A stretch of DNA of 64,000 nucleotides from assembly GCF_028769735.1 (NCBI RefSeq), contig NC_088170.1, positions 49,757,585-49,821,584 on the forward strand, given 5' to 3'. The notes beneath the pieces were generated by a model. The model worked only from the letters and a program-made list of their open reading frames with translations. It was not told the origin of the DNA and searched no databases. The DNA is from Zonotrichia leucophrys gambelii. Its lineage: Eukaryota; Chordata; Aves; Passeriformes; Passerellidae. The first letter of the stretch is position 1; every line of letters begins with the position of its first letter. Of this stretch, positions 61,250 through 64,000 are shown in pieces. The position numbers were made by a program, and so were the translations under genes.

Positions 61250-64000
61250 GTTATTGTTATTATTATTATTATACGGAAAGGAGAGAAAAATTTCTGACTT
61301 CTCCATTTAACTATATAATAAAACAAGAAACTTTTATGATGCATTGAATGTGGGACTGCTACTGTTTACACATAGCTATGTACATTTATTTCTAAACATC
61401 CTCATGGATTCTAAAATTTCTATAATAGAATTTTTAAAAATAGCTGAATGAGGGGAAAGAAAATGTCTCTAACCTATACAAAACAAATGAAGATGTGTTG
61501 TGGTTTTTGCAGGATAAATTAGATAAAGCATGAGAAAATTATCCGTCACCCTGAAGGACACATTTGAAGTATAAATGCCTTATTAGGTACTTAATAAATT
61601 CAGGGGAGTATTGAGCAACAGCTAGCTATCACACACCAGGTTTTGGGCAGGATAAAGTCTTCCATAGCCATGTCAAGTTACGTGAACCCTCTTCAACATG
61701 TTTAAATAAGCACTGGCAAATTGACAGTATCACACTGTCTGGAACAACTAAGAAAACAAAAGCTAGTGCAAGTGAAGGAAGGTAGCTGGCCAAACCTACT
61801 TGGGTTAGCTGCTGAATTTGGTTTCATGTAGAAGCATAAAATGTTTGAACATTGTGGGCAATAATTTTTAACATTTTTAGTTTTTTTCTGAACCAGAATC
61901 TAGATTAATTTCACAGACATACAGAAAGATTTTTATGATGCAGTTCCATTTTAGTTTGTAGGGAAATTCAGTATCTGTTCAATTATTGGTGACTGGATGT
62001 TGGCACAAAAAAAGATGAAATAAATTATTCATAACAATTAGCATAGAAGTGTAACATTTCACAGGAGGGATTAAACTGGAGTGACTCATTCAATCTATCC
62101 TGCTGTTTACAGAGGTTTCAGTAACCTAGTGAGGGTGGAAAAATTTTCCATGAGACTCAGGCCTCAGGTCAGGTAAAGAGATATTTTGAATGAGTTAATT
62201 GTAAAAGTTGTGTTTGAGTAATGTGTTGTCTAAAATAGGGTTGAAAGGTAATAACAGCTTCCATGCAGCAGGTCGTTGGCCAAATAGAGAATAACAGGCT
62301 CATTCACAGATGGTGGATGTGTTAGGTCAATGGAACTAGCAATAAAGTCTGTCCACAGAGACTAACACAAAACACCACTCAGAGCAGCGGGATCCCAGTC
62401 AGAAGTTAGGACACTACACTGCTGGATATCCATATGCATTTGAGGCTGAAGACAATGGCATAATCCTTCAGAAAATAAACACATTTCAAGAAGCAGCAAA
62501 AATTGGAGCTTCTCTGTCCCAGACTGACAAAATATTCAGATGTGACATTTGAAAGCAAAGAAATATTCTTGCTTAACATATGCAAGAAAACACCTTCATG
62601 TACATTTCTTGTAAACAAGCAGAACTTTAGCAGCAGAAATCCAGCTCTTGACATTTGTTCCTCTATCACAATTAATCTTGCAAGTGCCTGATCATGAACT
62701 AATAACTCTGATTAATGGGACAAAATATATTCAGAAACAGAAGATGATAAGAGAGACCACATTTTTTTAGTTCCATAAGGGACTCAAACATGTCTGTATC
62801 TGACCATGACAGTTTGAGGTCCTTTCTGAGGTAATCTAATATATTTCTGTGACATCACAGATTTTTTAGAAGAATTTGAAAGGATGGTGAGATTTTGACT
62901 GGAAAATGGTTGTGAAAGAACTTTCTGGGACATACATCAAGCTGAAGAATTAAGTTAAAGAGAATTCCTATAACTAAGAGGCTATAGCAGAATGAAGCTG
63001 CTAGTAAGTATTTTAAATTTGTCATGGAGCTTGAAGAGAATTCTCCCTGGAGCTGGGAAAATGTTCAGAGTTAAAGTTCAGACTAAATGAGATGAAAGAA
63101 AAGAATAATTCGAAAAGAAAAAATTGATTTCTTTGTAAATATATGCCCATGTTTTAAATAAGCATGATTAGCTGGAAGCATATTTTGTGCAAGAAAAATG
63201 TTTTGGCTCAATTCTTTACATGCTTGCAGGTAATTTAAAGTTAGCTGAATATCTGTATTGTATCCTCAGTATTCAGTCATAGTCTTAGATGATTTGTGTG
63301 ATTGCTGGTTGCAATGATATTGAACTGGCAATTTTCTAAATAGCAGCAGAGTAGCAATCTCTGTGTAAGCAGGTCTATTTGGCACAGCGAGATTATGGTA
63401 AAATCTCCCAAGGCATAATTTTGCTACAAAGGGGAACAGTCAGAGGAAGACTTTGATGGACAACAAATTAAAGTAAGTGATTGACAAGACAGAGACAAGT
63501 TGAGGTATTCGGCGCCAATTCTGAGAGCCCAATAGCCTGCTGGGTTATTTTATCAGGATATTAACTGAAATAATTGCTATTTTTTGTTATCAGACTGCCT
63601 CAAAAACTCCTAAGATACGTTCTGTATTTCTGATAACAAGAAAAATTACAAGGACATTTACTTAGTCATATTTTCACAAACTTCGTTTCTGCTCCTCCTG
63701 GAGTCTGCAGAATCACAGACAGTCAAAGTTTCTGGGAAAAAGTTTCAGGATTTAATAAGTGCAATATCTTGTATGACTGGTTTCCTTAGTGTCTCTTGAC
63801 CTTTTCTTTCACAGAGGCACTTTATTATCCTTTAAGAATTTCTGCATATCTTTGAGCAAAAAATGAGACTCATATGGATATAAATCTGATTTGCCAAAGA
63901 AGTGTGATTTCCATGGCATGGAAGGATTATTCATTTCTATAATCTTTGATTTTAAACCTTACCTTTCTGTGAATTATTTCAACAGCTACTGTCTTTCTCA
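60812..64000. other. single-copy AT-rich stretch to the window end
   Basis: No gene or transposon is recognised apart from the ATT microsatellite at 61211-61272. The last kilobase (about 63200-63600) has a mixed composition without low complexity and could hold conserved non-coding DNA. This cannot be tested here. Confidence 0.5.
61211..61272 (+). repeat. (ATT)n microsatellite
   Basis: About twenty ATT units with two or three TTG interruptions near 61250-61258. It gives Tyr- and Ile-rich spurious frames on the two strands. Confidence 0.95.

Overview
The window looks like ordinary, mostly non-coding DNA from a bird, probably a songbird. Every dispersed repeat I recognise is of an avian or sauropsid type. 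There are several CR1 LINE fragments, two of which carry the diagnostic CR1 3' end (GGTTTGGGTT next to AATCATAGAATGG). There are also four or five LTR insertions, one with an 18-base primer-binding site complementary to tRNA-Trp, as in avian leukosis-type retroviruses. No Alu, L1, B1/B2 or other mammal-specific repeats were seen. The call of bird is firm; songbird is a guess from the style of the LTRs. I found no convincing protein-coding gene, and the many short open frames behave like chance.

Layout. 1-2.1 kb is single-copy sequence with a CR1 3' fragment at about 1.0-1.17 kb. At 2.12-3.01 kb lies a sharp CpG island with GC boxes and good splice donors on both strands. It is the only strong promoter-like sequence in the window, so a gene or lncRNA probably starts here and leaves the window to the left, or runs through it to the right. 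3-10 kb holds a solo LTR (minus strand, 5.85-6.20 kb), a decayed CR1 covering the ORF1/ORF2 junction (minus strand, about 6.47-7.35 kb) and a 41-base perfect hairpin (8.43 kb). At 10.11-11.77 kb is an endogenous retrovirus that has lost its coding genes. Both of its LTRs are present, it is flanked by a 6-base target duplication, and a second solo LTR with its own target duplication is nested inside it.

15-31 kb carries further CR1 pieces (15.1, 18.4 and 27.2 kb), a roughly 0.93-kb LTR of an avian ERV family on the minus strand (27.43-28.36 kb), and a long, heavily decayed CR1 ORF2 copy with its 3' untranslated end (about 29.1-30.9 kb, plus strand). Two ungapped 146-base copies, about 90% identical, lie 2.6 kb apart at 31.6 and 34.2 kb. 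Another probable LTR lies at 36.56-36.86 kb. From 37 to 64 kb the sequence is almost repeat-free and AT-rich, with microsatellites, a few short palindromes and candidate factor sites (CTCF-like, RFX X-box, CACGTG pairs). Some of it may be conserved regulatory DNA, which cannot be shown from one sequence.

The genes cannot be described as working together because none is visible. The best leads are the CpG-island promoter, the nested retroviral insertion with a duplicated LTR/primer-site junction, the 146-base repeat pair and the perfect hairpin. I did not find a clearly new biological system.
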